DNA of 64,000 nt from Rhizobium sp. 16-449-1b (GTDB lineage: Bacteria > Pseudomonadota > Alphaproteobacteria > Rhizobiales > Rhizobiaceae). The position numbers and the translations under genes were made by a program. Shown here one piece after another: positions 17,096 through 27,399 of this stretch (positions are counted from its first letter, which is position 1; every line of letters begins with the position of its first letter). The stretch is taken from NCBI RefSeq assembly GCF_017741935.1, contig NZ_JAGHMH010000013.1, positions 1-64,000 on the forward strand, in the 5' to 3' direction. The notes below the pieces were generated by a model that worked only from the letters and a program-made list of their open reading frames with translations, had not been told where the DNA came from and made no database searches.

Positions 17096-18274
17096 TTGCG
17101 AAATCTCGTCGACTGGCTGATCGCACAGGGTATCTCCAGCGGAAGCATCGAGCAGATCATGGAGGGGCTTGGTCCGCGCTTGCTTGCGCTTGGGTACCCC
17201 ATTGCTCGCGCTTCGATCGCGATGCCCTCCATCGATCCGATGCAGAGAGGGTATTCGGTGGCATGGGCCCCAGACTTAGGCGTATCGATCGATAGCCAGG
17301 GACATGATGATGCGGGCCAGGCGATGTTCGAACGCTCGCCTATTTTTCACCTGTTGGCCAATGACCTTCTTTACGGTCGGTGGCGACTGCCGACGGACGG
17401 ACCCGATACCTTCCCTCTGTTCGACGATCTGGCGGCGCTCGGCGCCACCGACTACGTCATTAGGCTCGCGGAGTTTCCGGGAGAGATCGCAATCGGAGGT
17501 GTCGGGTTCTCCTTGGCGGCCAACGCTGTGGAAGGATTCTCCGACGAGCAGATTGCAGGGATCGCCCAGTTCATGCCCGCCCTTGCGCTGGCTTGCTATC
17601 GCGTTGCGACGACCCGCTTGGCGACAGACATGCTGGCGGTCTACACCGGTACGCGAACGAGCGGCCGTATCTTGAGCGGGCAAACCAGGCGGGGTGACGG
17701 GACCTCGATAGACGCCGCGATCCTGTTTGCTGATCTCAAGAACTTCACTTCATTGAATGAACGTTGGCCCGCTGAACGTATAATCGGCTGGTTGAACGAA
17801 CACTTCGAAGCCATTGCCGGTCCTGTTGAAGCGTGCGGGGGCGAAATCCTGAAATTCATGGGAGATAGCCTGCTGGCTATTTTCCCCAGTGAACTTGACG
17901 ATCCGTCAGCAGCCTGCGGGCGTGCTCTGTCAGCCGCTTTAGATGCCGTTAAGGGCAACGAAGAGCTCAACGCGAGCCGCGCGGCCCTCGGCGAATCCCA
18001 GTTGCTCGTCGATGTCGCCTTGCATGTCGGGGAGGTGTTCTACGGCAACATCGGCGCCTCTCGCCGGCTCGACTTCACGGCAATTGGCCGGGCGGTCAAC
18101 GAAGTAGCTCGGATTGAGAAGATTGCCGATGTGGTGGAGTGCAGCGTGCTCGCATCAGCCCCGTTTGCAGCGACACTGGCCACGATCGGCTTTGAGAGCG
18201 CTGGCTACTTCAAGCTCAAAGGTGTCGAGGAACCAATGGAAGTCTATGCCTGGAAAGGCATCGTCGAGCATTGA
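17096..18274 (+). CDS. Class III adenylate/guanylate cyclase
   Basis: 392 aa, probably starting at TTG 17096 after GAAAGG. An N-terminal region of about 190 residues has no named domain and no membrane helix. The cyclase domain follows: first metal aspartate in AAILFADLKNFTSLNERW (about residues 206-223), substrate lysine and second metal aspartate in EILKFMGDSLLAIF (about 250-263), and the transition-state Asn/Arg pair in GRAVNEVARIEKIA (about 332-345). All catalytic positions are present, so it should make cyclic AMP or GMP. This branch with an N-terminal unknown domain is abundant in rhizobia. No partner gene is adjacent. Confidence 0.88.
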   Translation: MRNLVDWLIAQGISSGSIEQIMEGLGPRLLALGYPIARASIAMPSIDPMQRGYSVAWAPDLGVSIDSQGHDDAGQAMFERSPIFHLLANDLLYGRWRLPTDGPDTFPLFDDLAALGATDYVIRLAEFPGEIAIGGVGFSLAANAVEGFSDEQIAGIAQFMPALALACYRVATTRLATDMLAVYTGTRTSGRILSGQTRRGDGTSIDAAILFADLKNFTSLNERWPAERIIGWLNEHFEAIAGPVEACGGEILKFMGDSLLAIFPSELDDPSAACGRALSAALDAVKGNEELNASRAALGESQLLVDVALHVGEVFYGNIGASRRLDFTAIGRAVNEVARIEKIADVVECSVLASAPFAATLATIGFESAGYFKLKGVEEPMEVYAWKGIVEH

Positions 18275-18631
18275 ACGCCGCGCGTGATGCAACCGGCAAA
18301 GCAGCGATCGGTCCAGCGCCGACAGGTTGATCAACCTTTAGCAAAAGTCCTAAACGTTACCGCGTGTCCACTATGGCGCACCTCAGCGATATCAAGAGCC
18401 CCGCAGGCGTTTCGCGCGCGTGTGCTGTTCGGCTTGCCATGCGGAGCGGCGGAATGACCAGTCGGATCGACGTATCGGGTCTGCCGTTGTGGGTAAGCTC
18501 AGCAACCCCATGACATCAACGAGCGATTTGCGTATGCGGTGATCGATAATTCTTATCCGCGACGGGCCATAGCACGAGACAAGTGTCGCGGGCGCGGCTC
18601 TGCGCAACGATCTCGACGGGGGACGAATTTA
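18275..18631. other. Non-coding stretch
   Basis: 357 bases between the cyclase and the permease. No gene, repeat or RNA is recognised. A ribosome site (GGGGGA) lies just before ATG 18632. Confidence 0.5.
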
Positions 18632-19966
18632 ATGAGCGAAACTGGTGGCTATTTCCCGCGCTGGCGGTTGAAGACGGAAGGGCGCATCCTGCCCGATGAA
18701 CGGTTGCCGGCCGGTCAGACTGTCGTGCTTGGCCTGCAGCACGTGGTCGCCATGTTCGGCTCGACCGTGCTTGCGCCGCTGATCATGGGCTTCGATCCCA
18801 ATGTCTCCATTCTGTTTTCAGGCATCTCGACGCTGATCTTCTTCGTTGCCGTCGGTGGTCGAGTTCCGAGCTATCTCGGATCTTCCTTCGCCTTCATCGG
18901 CCCCGTGCTTGCCGCGACCGCGGCCACGGCCGGCGCGCCAAATCCAAATATCGCGCTGGCTTTGGGCGGCATCATCGCCGCCGGGGCGCTTTATGCCCTG
19001 ATCGGCCTATTCGTCGCATTCGCCGGTCACCGCTGGATCGAGCGGCTCATGCCACCCGTGCTCACCGGTGCGATTGTTGCGGCAATCGGACTTGTGCTGG
19101 CGCCGATCGCGATATCGAGTGCCTCCGGCATCAGCGCGTCCAGCCCCGATGGCAGCCAGCTCTCGCGCTGGATCGCCATCCTGACCTTCGTGGCTGTCGG
19201 CGCCATTGCAGTCTATGCACCTGGCATGACCCGCCGCCTGCCGATCCTCATCGGCGGCGCGCTCGCTTATCTAACTTACTACATCGTCGCCAACGGTTTC
19301 GGGCTTGGCGCTCCCATCGACTTTTCCGGTGTGGCCGCCGCCCCGTGGTTCGGCTGGCCGCACTTCACGACACCAGTCTTTTCAGCCTCCGCCGTGACGC
19401 TGATCGCGCCTGTCGTCATCATCCTCATCGCGGAGAACCTTGGGCACATCAAGGCGATCGGCGCCATGACCGGCCGCAGCCTGGATCCTTATCTCGGCCG
19501 CGCCTTCATTGGCGACGGTGTCGCGACCATGCTGTCCGGCGCCTTCGGTGGCACGGGCATGACGACCTACGCGGAAAACATGGGCGTGATGGCCGTCACA
19601 CGTATCTTCTCGACCCTCGTGTTCCTCGTCGCCGCCGCTGTCGCGATCCTGCTCGGCTTCTCGCCGAAGTTCGGAGCCCTGATTCAGACGATACCTGCCC
19701 CTGTGATTGGTGGCCTGTCGATCGTCGTCTTCGGGCTTATCGCGGCGACCGCCGGCCGTATCTGGGTCGAAAACAAGGTCGACTTCGCCGAGCCGCGCAA
19801 TCTCATCACGGTTGGCGTCGCGCTTGTGTTGGGCGCCGGCAACTTCAAGCTTGACGTTGCAGGGTTCACGCTCGACGGCATCGGCACGGCGACGATCGGC
19901 GCGATCGTGCTCTATCATGCCCTGGGCTGGTCGAAAGTCTCGGGTCGCACGAACAACAATGCGTAG
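18632..19966 (+). CDS. NCS2-family uracil/xanthine permease
   Basis: 444 aa with about 14 hydrophobic segments, as expected for UraA-type proton symporters of nucleobases. Family signatures include the N-terminal GLQHVVAMFGSTVLAPLIMG (about residues 33-52), SYLGSSFAFIGPVLAA, the substrate-site segment LIAENLGHIKAIGAMTGRSL (E of the AENxGH motif) and GGTGMTTYAENMGVMAVT. UraA rather than xanthine specificity is suggested by the AENLGH/TTYAEN pair but is not certain. It is monocistronic with a terminator after it; no pyrimidine catabolic genes are adjacent. Confidence 0.9.
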   Translation: MSETGGYFPRWRLKTEGRILPDERLPAGQTVVLGLQHVVAMFGSTVLAPLIMGFDPNVSILFSGISTLIFFVAVGGRVPSYLGSSFAFIGPVLAATAATAGAPNPNIALALGGIIAAGALYALIGLFVAFAGHRWIERLMPPVLTGAIVAAIGLVLAPIAISSASGISASSPDGSQLSRWIAILTFVAVGAIAVYAPGMTRRLPILIGGALAYLTYYIVANGFGLGAPIDFSGVAAAPWFGWPHFTTPVFSASAVTLIAPVVIILIAENLGHIKAIGAMTGRSLDPYLGRAFIGDGVATMLSGAFGGTGMTTYAENMGVMAVTRIFSTLVFLVAAAVAILLGFSPKFGALIQTIPAPVIGGLSIVVFGLIAATAGRIWVENKVDFAEPRNLITVGVALVLGAGNFKLDVAGFTLDGIGTATIGAIVLYHALGWSKVSGRTNNNA

Positions 19967-20000
19967 TAGCGATTGATCTGAGCACGAGCACACGAGATCG

Positions 20001-20029
20001 AGGCCGCCTTGATGAGAGGCGGCCTTTCT
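20001..20029 (+). terminator. Rho-independent terminator
   Basis: AGGCCGCC (20001-20008) pairs with GGCGGCCT (20018-20025), followed by TTCT. It ends the permease transcript 35 bases after its stop. Confidence 0.65.
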
Positions 20030-20159
20030 GCTCGTTTCTACCGTCATCTAGTCGGAAGACTGATCTCGGAAATTAATGTGGATCTATCTGTGCCTGGACG
20101 ATCGATGGCTCGCTTCCGACGGCCGAAATGGATTTGGCTCAACAAATCGAACACACAGC

Positions 20160-21017
20160 TTAGCCCGCTCTCATCCGCATCATCATGCGAAAGTTGCGAG
20201 GGGTGTCGTCCGTGTGGTGTTTGAAAACAGCGTAGAAGCGCGCGGGGGAACCGAAACCACAGTCATGTGCGATCTCAAGGATCGGGTCGTTGGTCTCCGC
20301 CAGTCGTAGCATGGCACGCGACAACCGGAACCGCGTCAGATATTCCATGACAGAGATTCCCAGCACGTTGCGAAACGCCCTGTTGGCGGTTGTGGGATGC
20401 ACGCGCGCCAGCTTTGCGATCGATGCGAGCGTCAGTGGTTCACGGTAGCGCTTGCTGATTATCTCCGTCAGAGCCTGCGTATAGCGTATGCCCGGACCGG
20501 CAAGCGCCGTCGCTTCGCGGCGGGTGATGCCGGCGTCTGCATGGTCAAGAATAAGCCTGCGCACGCGAAGAGCAACCTCATCGCTGACCAGTTGCCGCCG
20601 CGCCTGATCGCCATTGGTCCATTCCTTGACCCATCGAGCGCCTGACGACGATGCGCCGTCCGTGGGGTTGGGTTCGTGTATGAACGCCCCCTGCAATATG
20701 GCCTGTCTGGCGGTTGCCTCGATTGGCATTGCCAGAAAGTCCGCGAGCGGAAGATAGGCACAGACGAGTGGTGATTGCGGCGTCACGACAATCGTCTGAT
20801 GAGGGATCGCCGCCCAAAACAAGACGAGGCGTCCGGCTTCGACATGCTCCTGCTTTCCGTTGAAAAGGTAGGTCATCGAGCCCTCGCGGAGCAGATTGAT
20901 CTCGATGTGGTCGTGCCAATGCGCTGACGTCATCGTATCCGCCATATGCTCTTCAACGAGAAAGTCGCGCGGCGACCCGAGCCACTTGCCCTCCGTACCA
21001 GCTTCTTCTCCGTTCAC
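20160..21017 (-). CDS. AraC-family regulator (MelR-like)
   Basis: 285 aa from GTG 21017, which has GGAG ten bases upstream. The open frame continues to 21104, but that start would leave only 11 bases to the divergent gene. The N-terminal cupin-like domain (SAHWHDHIEINLLREGSMTY; LVLFWAAIPHQTIVV) binds the inducer in MelR-type proteins. The C-terminal two-helix-turn-helix domain reads LASIAKLARVHPTTANRAFR and ILEIAHDCGFGSPARFYAVF. It is divergent from the GH4 alpha-galactosidase gene and most likely activates it in response to an alpha-galactoside. Confidence 0.85.
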   Translation of the reverse strand: MNGEEAGTEGKWLGSPRDFLVEEHMADTMTSAHWHDHIEINLLREGSMTYLFNGKQEHVEAGRLVLFWAAIPHQTIVVTPQSPLVCAYLPLADFLAMPIEATARQAILQGAFIHEPNPTDGASSSGARWVKEWTNGDQARRQLVSDEVALRVRRLILDHADAGITRREATALAGPGIRYTQALTEIISKRYREPLTLASIAKLARVHPTTANRAFRNVLGISVMEYLTRFRLSRAMLRLAETNDPILEIAHDCGFGSPARFYAVFKHHTDDTPRNFRMMMRMRAG

Positions 21018-21034
21018 CGTCGTCTGCTCCGATC

Positions 21035-21057
21035 CGAGAATAATCTCCCTATTATCG
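21035..21057. promoter_or_regulatory. Imperfect dyad between araC-type and GH4 genes
   Basis: CGAGAATA (21035-21042) and TATTATCG (21050-21057) form an inverted repeat with one mismatch, within the 98-base space between divergent starts. It could bind the AraC-type regulator, though AraC sites are more often direct repeats. Confidence 0.4.
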
Positions 21058-21115
21058 AGAAGAAAGTCCCAATTAAAAGGGGCATGAAAGGTCGATCTCA
21101 CCAAAGGAGAACCTT

Positions 21116-22432
<1,317 letters not shown>

Positions 22433-22453
22433 GCACACCCCTACCCTTTTCAG

Positions 22454-22480
22454 CGGCGCCTTGTTTGAGGCGCCGTTTTC
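22454..22480 (+). terminator. Rho-independent terminator after the GH4 gene
   Basis: CGGCGCC (22454-22460) pairs with GGCGCCG (22469-22475), then TTTTC. It separates the GH4 gene from the DeoR-led operon. Confidence 0.75.
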
Positions 22481-22534
22481 TTTGCGGGCAAGGCAAACGA
22501 TCATAAAAAATCATAATGGTGATTGACATTGATC

Positions 22535-22548
22535 TTTTCAAATGAAAA
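22535..22548. promoter_or_regulatory. Palindrome, candidate operator of the DeoR regulator
   Basis: TTTTCA-AA-TGAAAA is a perfect 6-bp-arm dyad 36 bases before the TTG start of the DeoR gene, just after a TTGACA (22523-22528) that could be a -35 box. The placement over the core promoter suits autorepression. Confidence 0.5.
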
Positions 22549-22583
22549 CCTGAGTGAAATTAAGATGCAAAAGGGAACATGCC

Positions 22584-23378
22584 TTGAACCAAAGCGGCGG
22601 CCTCAAGACTGATCGGCAGGACCTCATCCGCAGCCATCTCTATGCGAACGGCTTTTCCACGATCCAGGACATCGCGGATGCCGTCGGCGCCTCGCTCGCG
22701 ACCGTGCGGCGCGATCTCCAGCTATTGCAGGAGGCTGGCGCGATCGACCGGGTACACGGCGGGGCTCGGATCGCCGAAGGGTCTTCGGTGGAGCTTGCGT
22801 TTCAGGAGCGCGAGAAGCGCCAATTGGCTGCCAAGCGCGCCATTGCGAATGCGGCCTACGAGCGCCTTCATCCCCGTACCGCAATCTTCCTAGATGCAGG
22901 CACGACGGTGCTGCAGCTGGCCAAGCTGATCCGCATCAATCCCATGCCGCTGCGCATCTTTACCAACGGCCTGATCGTGGCGCAGGAGTTCATGAACGTC
23001 CCGAACCTCGACGTCGTCCTGCTCGGCGGGCAGCTGCGCAGCGAAAATGCATCGCTCGTCGGCCCCCAGGCCGAAGCCATGCTGGAAACGATCTGGTTCG
23101 ACCAGCTGTTTCTCGGCGCAAGCGCGGTAAGCAATGATGGCGCGATCTACAGCGTGGACAGCGCCGAAGCGAGCCTCAATCGGAAGATGCTCACCCGATC
23201 TAGCCATCGCTTCGTACTCGCGGATTCCTCGAAATTCGGCACGACGGCAACGTACAAGGTGGCGCCGCTGAACAGTGCCAAGCTGATCACCGATGCCGAT
23301 CTGTCGAAGGACTGGCGCGCACAGCTCGGCGACCTTGCCGTCGAGACAGTTTTTGCCGACCAGGGAGCGAAGTCTTGA
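22584..23378 (+). CDS. DeoR-family repressor (AgaR-like)
   Basis: 264 aa from TTG 22584, with AAGGGA nine bases upstream; a GTG at 22554 in frame is less likely. The N-terminal winged helix is the DeoR signature (FSTIQDIADAVGASLATVRR DLQ, about residues 26-48). The C-terminal DeoR sensor domain has IFLDAGTTVLQLAKLI and the FLGASAVSNDGAIYSVD segment that binds a sugar phosphate. It heads the kinase-importer-isomerase operon, whose next gene starts inside its stop codon, so it most likely represses that operon until a phosphorylated amino sugar or tagatose phosphate appears. Confidence 0.88.
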   Translation: MNQSGGLKTDRQDLIRSHLYANGFSTIQDIADAVGASLATVRRDLQLLQEAGAIDRVHGGARIAEGSSVELAFQEREKRQLAAKRAIANAAYERLHPRTAIFLDAGTTVLQLAKLIRINPMPLRIFTNGLIVAQEFMNVPNLDVVLLGGQLRSENASLVGPQAEAMLETIWFDQLFLGASAVSNDGAIYSVDSAEASLNRKMLTRSSHRFVLADSSKFGTTATYKVAPLNSAKLITDADLSKDWRAQLGDLAVETVFADQGAKS

Positions 23379-24325
23379 GCGACGACCTGATCCTCGGCAT
23401 CGATGGCGGCGGCACCAAGGTGATGGTGGCGCTTGCCGATCGCAGCGGGCGCATTCTTCGTACCGGTTTGGGTGGTGGCGTCAACGCCATGGACAATCCG
23501 GCTTGGCGGACCGAACTCGAGGCGCAGATCGAACCGTTTCGCGGCGAAAGGCGATTGACCGCCGTCGCGGCTGCGTTGCCCGTTTACGGAGAGGTCGTCC
23601 ATCTTTCCCTCCAATTGGAAGAAACCATCGCGCAAGCCTTCCCGAATGCGCGGACACGCGTTCTCAACGATGTCGATGCCGCCCATCTCGGCGCGCTGGC
23701 GGGGAAATCCGGTATTCTCGTACTCTCCGGAACCGGCTCCATGGCCTGGGCGCGCAATGCAGAAGGCGAACCCGCCCGGACCGGCGGCTGGGGCGACATC
23801 ATCGGCGACGAAGGCAGCAGCTACTGGATCGGCAGGCTGGCGCTCAATCTTGTCAGCCAGAGCCTGGATGGACGCCTGCCACCGACCGCCTTGGCAAAGG
23901 CGGTCTTTGATAATCTGCGGCTTGACCGGTCCAACCCGATGGACAGCCTCGGCGCCTGGGCGACGTCTGATGCGAAACGGTCAAGCATCGCTGCGCTGTC
24001 CGCAGTGGTCGACAAGGCTGCACTAAACGGCGACGCGGCCGCCATCGGCCTGCTTGACCTCGCTGCGGACGAGCTCGCCAAGCACCACCGTGCGATCGCC
24101 GGCCACTGTGAACCGGGAGCCGACTGGACATTTGCCGGCGGCACGTTCCGGAGCACGATCCTCTTGAAAGCGCTCGAGCGACGCGTCGGTCGCCCCCCGA
24201 CTGCTCCGAAACTACCCCCGATCGGCGGAGCGCTCTTCGCTGCCGCCCAACTTCTCGACTGGCCCATAGACGAAGGCTGGATCGGGCACGTCGCCGCATC
24301 GGCAAATGCGGCGTTTGCGCAATAA
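23375..24325 (+). CDS. BadF/BadG/BcrA-type sugar kinase (GlcNAc kinase-like)
   Basis: 316 aa. The ASKHA ATPase fold is shown by LILGIDGGGTKVMVALAD (phosphate 1, residues 5-22), VLNDVDAAHLGALAG (catalytic Asp region), and GILVLSGTGSMAWARN (phosphate 2). GGWGDIIGDEGSSYWIG is the glycine-rich segment typical of N-acetylglucosamine kinases. It should phosphorylate an amino sugar or hexose after uptake. The start overlaps the DeoR stop (TTGA), indicating translational coupling. In this operon a galactosamine-type substrate fits best; this is inference. Confidence 0.82.
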   Translation: MSDDLILGIDGGGTKVMVALADRSGRILRTGLGGGVNAMDNPAWRTELEAQIEPFRGERRLTAVAAALPVYGEVVHLSLQLEETIAQAFPNARTRVLNDVDAAHLGALAGKSGILVLSGTGSMAWARNAEGEPARTGGWGDIIGDEGSSYWIGRLALNLVSQSLDGRLPPTALAKAVFDNLRLDRSNPMDSLGAWATSDAKRSSIAALSAVVDKAALNGDAAAIGLLDLAADELAKHHRAIAGHCEPGADWTFAGGTFRSTILLKALERRVGRPPTAPKLPPIGGALFAAAQLLDWPIDEGWIGHVAASANAAFAQ

Positions 24326-24363
24326 AATCACGTAAATTCTTGATAACAAAGAAGGATGGGAAC

Positions 24364-25617
24364 ATGCGTAAAACAATCTTATCACTGCTCGCCTCAGCCG
24401 CCCTGGCCGTCGCTCTTCCGGCGGCCGCGCAAGACAAGCCGCTTGCCGGTGAATCGATCACCGTATTGATGCCGTCGCCGCAGGGCCCCGATATCGCCGC
24501 CGCGTTCGAAGCTGAAACCGGCATCCATGTCGACCTGCAGACGCTTTCCTGGGACGATATCCGCCCGAAGCTGGTGACGGCACTGGTTGCCGGCACGGCA
24601 CCGGCCGACGTGACCGAGTTCGACTGGTCCTGGACGGGTCAATTCGCAGCAGCCGACTGGTATATGCCGCTTAACGATGTGATTGACGCGGATTCCACCA
24701 AGGACATCGGCGTTGCCAAGATCTTCACGGTCGATGGAAAGCTGCTTGGCGTCCCCTATTCGAACGACTTCCGCGTGATGCTCATCAACAAGAAGCATTT
24801 CGCGGATGCCGGCATCACCGAGACCCCGAAGACGCTCGACCAGCTGGTGGCAGCGGCCAAGAAGATCAAGGAAAAGGGCATCGCCACCTATCCGATCGGC
24901 CTGCCGGTCTCGGCGACAGAGGGTGCCTCGACGAGCTGGTACCTGCTGACCAAGGCATTTGGCGGCGAGCTGTTCGACAAGGATTTCAACCCGCTCTTCA
25001 CCAAGCCCGATTCCGCCGGCTACAAGGCGCTGGCCTTCGAACTGATGCTGCTCAAGGAAGGCCTGGTCGATCCGGCTTCCACCGGTCTCAAGGATAGCCA
25101 GATCAACGAGGGAATGTTCTCCCAGGGTCTGACCAGCATCATGATCTCGGGCGAACCCGGCCGTCTCGGACAGATGAACGATCCGAAGCAGTCCAAGGTC
25201 GCCGGTCAGGTCGAGGCGATCCTGGTTCCGACCGAAAGCGGCGAGACCCGCAGCTTCGGCCTGCCGGAGGCGCTTGCCATCCCCAACGTCTCGCCCAACA
25301 AGGAAGCGGCTGTTGCCTTCGTCAAGTGGTTCACGAGCCGCGAGTTCCAGAAGAAGAACATGGCGAACGGCTTCCTGCCGACCCGCACCTCGGCACTGGC
25401 CGAGCTCAACTCGGAAGGCAAGCTGAACAGCGGCGATGCACTCGTCGCGCAGTCTAAGACGGTCGAGGCGCTGTTCCCGCAGGGCACGCCTCCGTGGTAC
25501 CCGCAGTTCTCCAGCGGCGTAAACACCGCAATCAACAGCGCTGCCAAGGGTCAGATGAGCGTTGACCAGGCAGTCGAAAGTATTGCCTACGCCGCCAAGC
25601 AGGCGATGGCGCAATGA
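24364..25617 (+). CDS. ABC sugar importer, periplasmic binding protein
   Basis: 417 aa from ATG 24364, with GGATGGGA upstream. A Sec signal peptide (MRKTILSLLASAALAVALPA, cleavage after AAA-Q near residue 23) precedes a family 1 binding protein (ESITVLMPSPQGPDIAAAFE; FTSREFQKKNMANGFLPTR). Its stop overlaps the first permease gene. It belongs to the CUT1 type, which imports oligosaccharides and modified sugars. Specificity cannot be read; the operon suggests a galactose- or galactosamine-containing ligand. Confidence 0.9.
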   Translation: MRKTILSLLASAALAVALPAAAQDKPLAGESITVLMPSPQGPDIAAAFEAETGIHVDLQTLSWDDIRPKLVTALVAGTAPADVTEFDWSWTGQFAAADWYMPLNDVIDADSTKDIGVAKIFTVDGKLLGVPYSNDFRVMLINKKHFADAGITETPKTLDQLVAAAKKIKEKGIATYPIGLPVSATEGASTSWYLLTKAFGGELFDKDFNPLFTKPDSAGYKALAFELMLLKEGLVDPASTGLKDSQINEGMFSQGLTSIMISGEPGRLGQMNDPKQSKVAGQVEAILVPTESGETRSFGLPEALAIPNVSPNKEAAVAFVKWFTSREFQKKNMANGFLPTRTSALAELNSEGKLNSGDALVAQSKTVEALFPQGTPPWYPQFSSGVNTAINSAAKGQMSVDQAVESIAYAAKQAMAQ

Positions 25618-26531
25618 CTGCTGTCGCCTATAAGGAGACCGCAGGCAAGAAGGGTGTCGGCTTGAATGCCGACACCACTCTCGGCGTGCTGCTGGTGTCC
25701 CCCATTCTCATCACCATGACGGCGCTCGTTTTCTATCCGATGGCGCGAACGCTTTGGGACAGCCTTCACCGGGTTAATCCGATGCAGGCCGGCACGCCCT
25801 TCGTCGGCCTGGAAAACTACACGCGCATGCTGTCGGACGCGCAGCTCGGCACGACCTGGGTCAACACGCTCATCTATGTCGTGCTGGCAGTGCTTGCGGA
25901 AACGGTCTTCGGTGTGCTCGCCGCCTCGCTGATCAATCAGCTGAAAGTTGGCCGGCAGTGGGTTCTCGCGGCGGTGATCCTCCCTTGGGCGCTTCCCGGT
26001 GTCGTCAACTCCGTGATCTGGCTATGGATCTATCAGCCTGGCGCGGGCCTGCTGAACGGCATCCTCACCTCGCTCGGCCTTCCCTTCGAAAACCACGTCT
26101 GGTTCAACGATCGGACGAGCGCGATCATTGCCGTCACCGTCGTGCATGTCTGGCGCATGATGCCGCTGACGATCGTCATCGTCCTCGCGGCGATGCAGAG
26201 CATTCCCTCGCATCTTTATGAGGCGGCACGCATCGATGGCGCAACGCGCCCACAGATGTTCGCGCTGGTCACGCTTCCGCTTGTTCGCAGCGCGATCGCG
26301 GTTGCCATGACCAACGCCACGGTCAACGCCTTCAACCTCTTCGACGAAGCCTGGGTTCTTGCTGGATCCAGTCTCGAGACGCGGCCGATCCTCGTGCAGA
26401 TCTATCTGGAGACCTTCCAGAACTTGCGATTCTCATACGGCATGGCTCTTTCTGTCGTCATCACCTTCGTCTCGCTTCTCGTCTCGCTCATTTACGTCCT
26501 TCGGGTCTATCGCAACACACGGTTCGACTGA
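25614..26531 (+). CDS. ABC sugar importer permease 1 (MalF/UgpA type)
   Basis: 305 aa with six membrane segments. The EAA loop that contacts the ATPase is visible (SHLYEAARIDGATRPQMFAL, about residues 199-218). The N-terminal 25 residues are cytoplasmic. The start ATGA overlaps the binding-protein stop and the stop overlaps the second permease start by one base, so the three are tightly coupled. Confidence 0.92.
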   Translation: MTAVAYKETAGKKGVGLNADTTLGVLLVSPILITMTALVFYPMARTLWDSLHRVNPMQAGTPFVGLENYTRMLSDAQLGTTWVNTLIYVVLAVLAETVFGVLAASLINQLKVGRQWVLAAVILPWALPGVVNSVIWLWIYQPGAGLLNGILTSLGLPFENHVWFNDRTSAIIAVTVVHVWRMMPLTIVIVLAAMQSIPSHLYEAARIDGATRPQMFALVTLPLVRSAIAVAMTNATVNAFNLFDEAWVLAGSSLETRPILVQIYLETFQNLRFSYGMALSVVITFVSLLVSLIYVLRVYRNTRFD

Positions 26532-27388
26532 TGAAACCCACCCTTCTCTATCGCCTGATGATATGGATCGGCGTCGTCGTGCTGTTGATCTGGTCGCTCG
26601 GTCCGATCTACTGGACGGTCGCCAGTTCGGTGACGCCGACGGATGACTTCTCCGTCCGGCCAATTCACTTCTTCCCGCAACATTTCACGCTGGATCACTA
26701 CTCTCGACTGCTCGGCATCAACGTCGACCGTATCGGCGGCGTCGAAGTATGGCGGCAGTTTCGCTCAGCGCTGTTGAACAGCGTCGTCACCTCGGCGGCC
26801 GCGACGCTCCTTTGTGTGGCCATTTCCGCACTGGGCGCCTACGCCTTCACCCGGATACGCTTCCCCGGCCGCAACGCGCTCTTCGGCCTTGTGGTCGCGA
26901 CGCTCGCGATCCCGGCCTATGCGGTGCTGATCCCGCTCTACCAGATCATGATCAAGATGCATCTCGTCGATACCTATGTCGGCGTCGCCCTGATCTACGT
27001 CTCGGCTTACCTGCCGCTCTCGCTCTGGCTGCTGCGCAGCGTCTTCGAGGCCCTGCCTCTGGCGCTGGAGGAAGCCGCGCAGCTCGATGGTGCGGGACGT
27101 CTCTACATCTTCTTCAACATCGTACTGCCGCTGGCCGGTCCCGGTCTGACTGCCGCTGCGATCCTCACCTTCCTCGGCGCCTGGGGGCAATATCTCGTGC
27201 CCCTCATCTTCTCGCCGCAGGCGACCAAGCCACTGACTGTTCTCATTCCCGAGTTCGTCACGAAAAACTTCATCGACTACGGGCTGATCACGGCCAGCGG
27301 CTCCATCGCGATCGTCATCCCCGCCCTCGTCGTCATCTTCCTCAACCGATACCTCGTCAGCGGTCTGCTGGCCGGCTCGGTCAAGTAA
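26531..27388 (+). CDS. ABC sugar importer permease 2 (MalG/UgpE type)
   Basis: 285 aa with six membrane segments and the EAA loop LALEEAAQLDGAGRLYIFFN (about residues 177-196). The C-terminus ends NRYLVSGLLAGSVK, the usual MalG-type end. It pairs with the preceding permease in the inner membrane. The start follows directly on the first permease (TGATG). Confidence 0.92.
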   Translation: MKPTLLYRLMIWIGVVVLLIWSLGPIYWTVASSVTPTDDFSVRPIHFFPQHFTLDHYSRLLGINVDRIGGVEVWRQFRSALLNSVVTSAAATLLCVAISALGAYAFTRIRFPGRNALFGLVVATLAIPAYAVLIPLYQIMIKMHLVDTYVGVALIYVSAYLPLSLWLLRSVFEALPLALEEAAQLDGAGRLYIFFNIVLPLAGPGLTAAAILTFLGAWGQYLVPLIFSPQATKPLTVLIPEFVTKNFIDYGLITASGSIAIVIPALVVIFLNRYLVSGLLAGSVK

Positions 27389-27399
27389 TCGGAGTCACC

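Noticed and set aside
24394..25614. Minus-strand frame of 406 aa opposite the sugar-binding protein
   Set aside because: Antisense shadow; the plus strand has a signal peptide and a binding-protein family match and belongs to a coupled operon.
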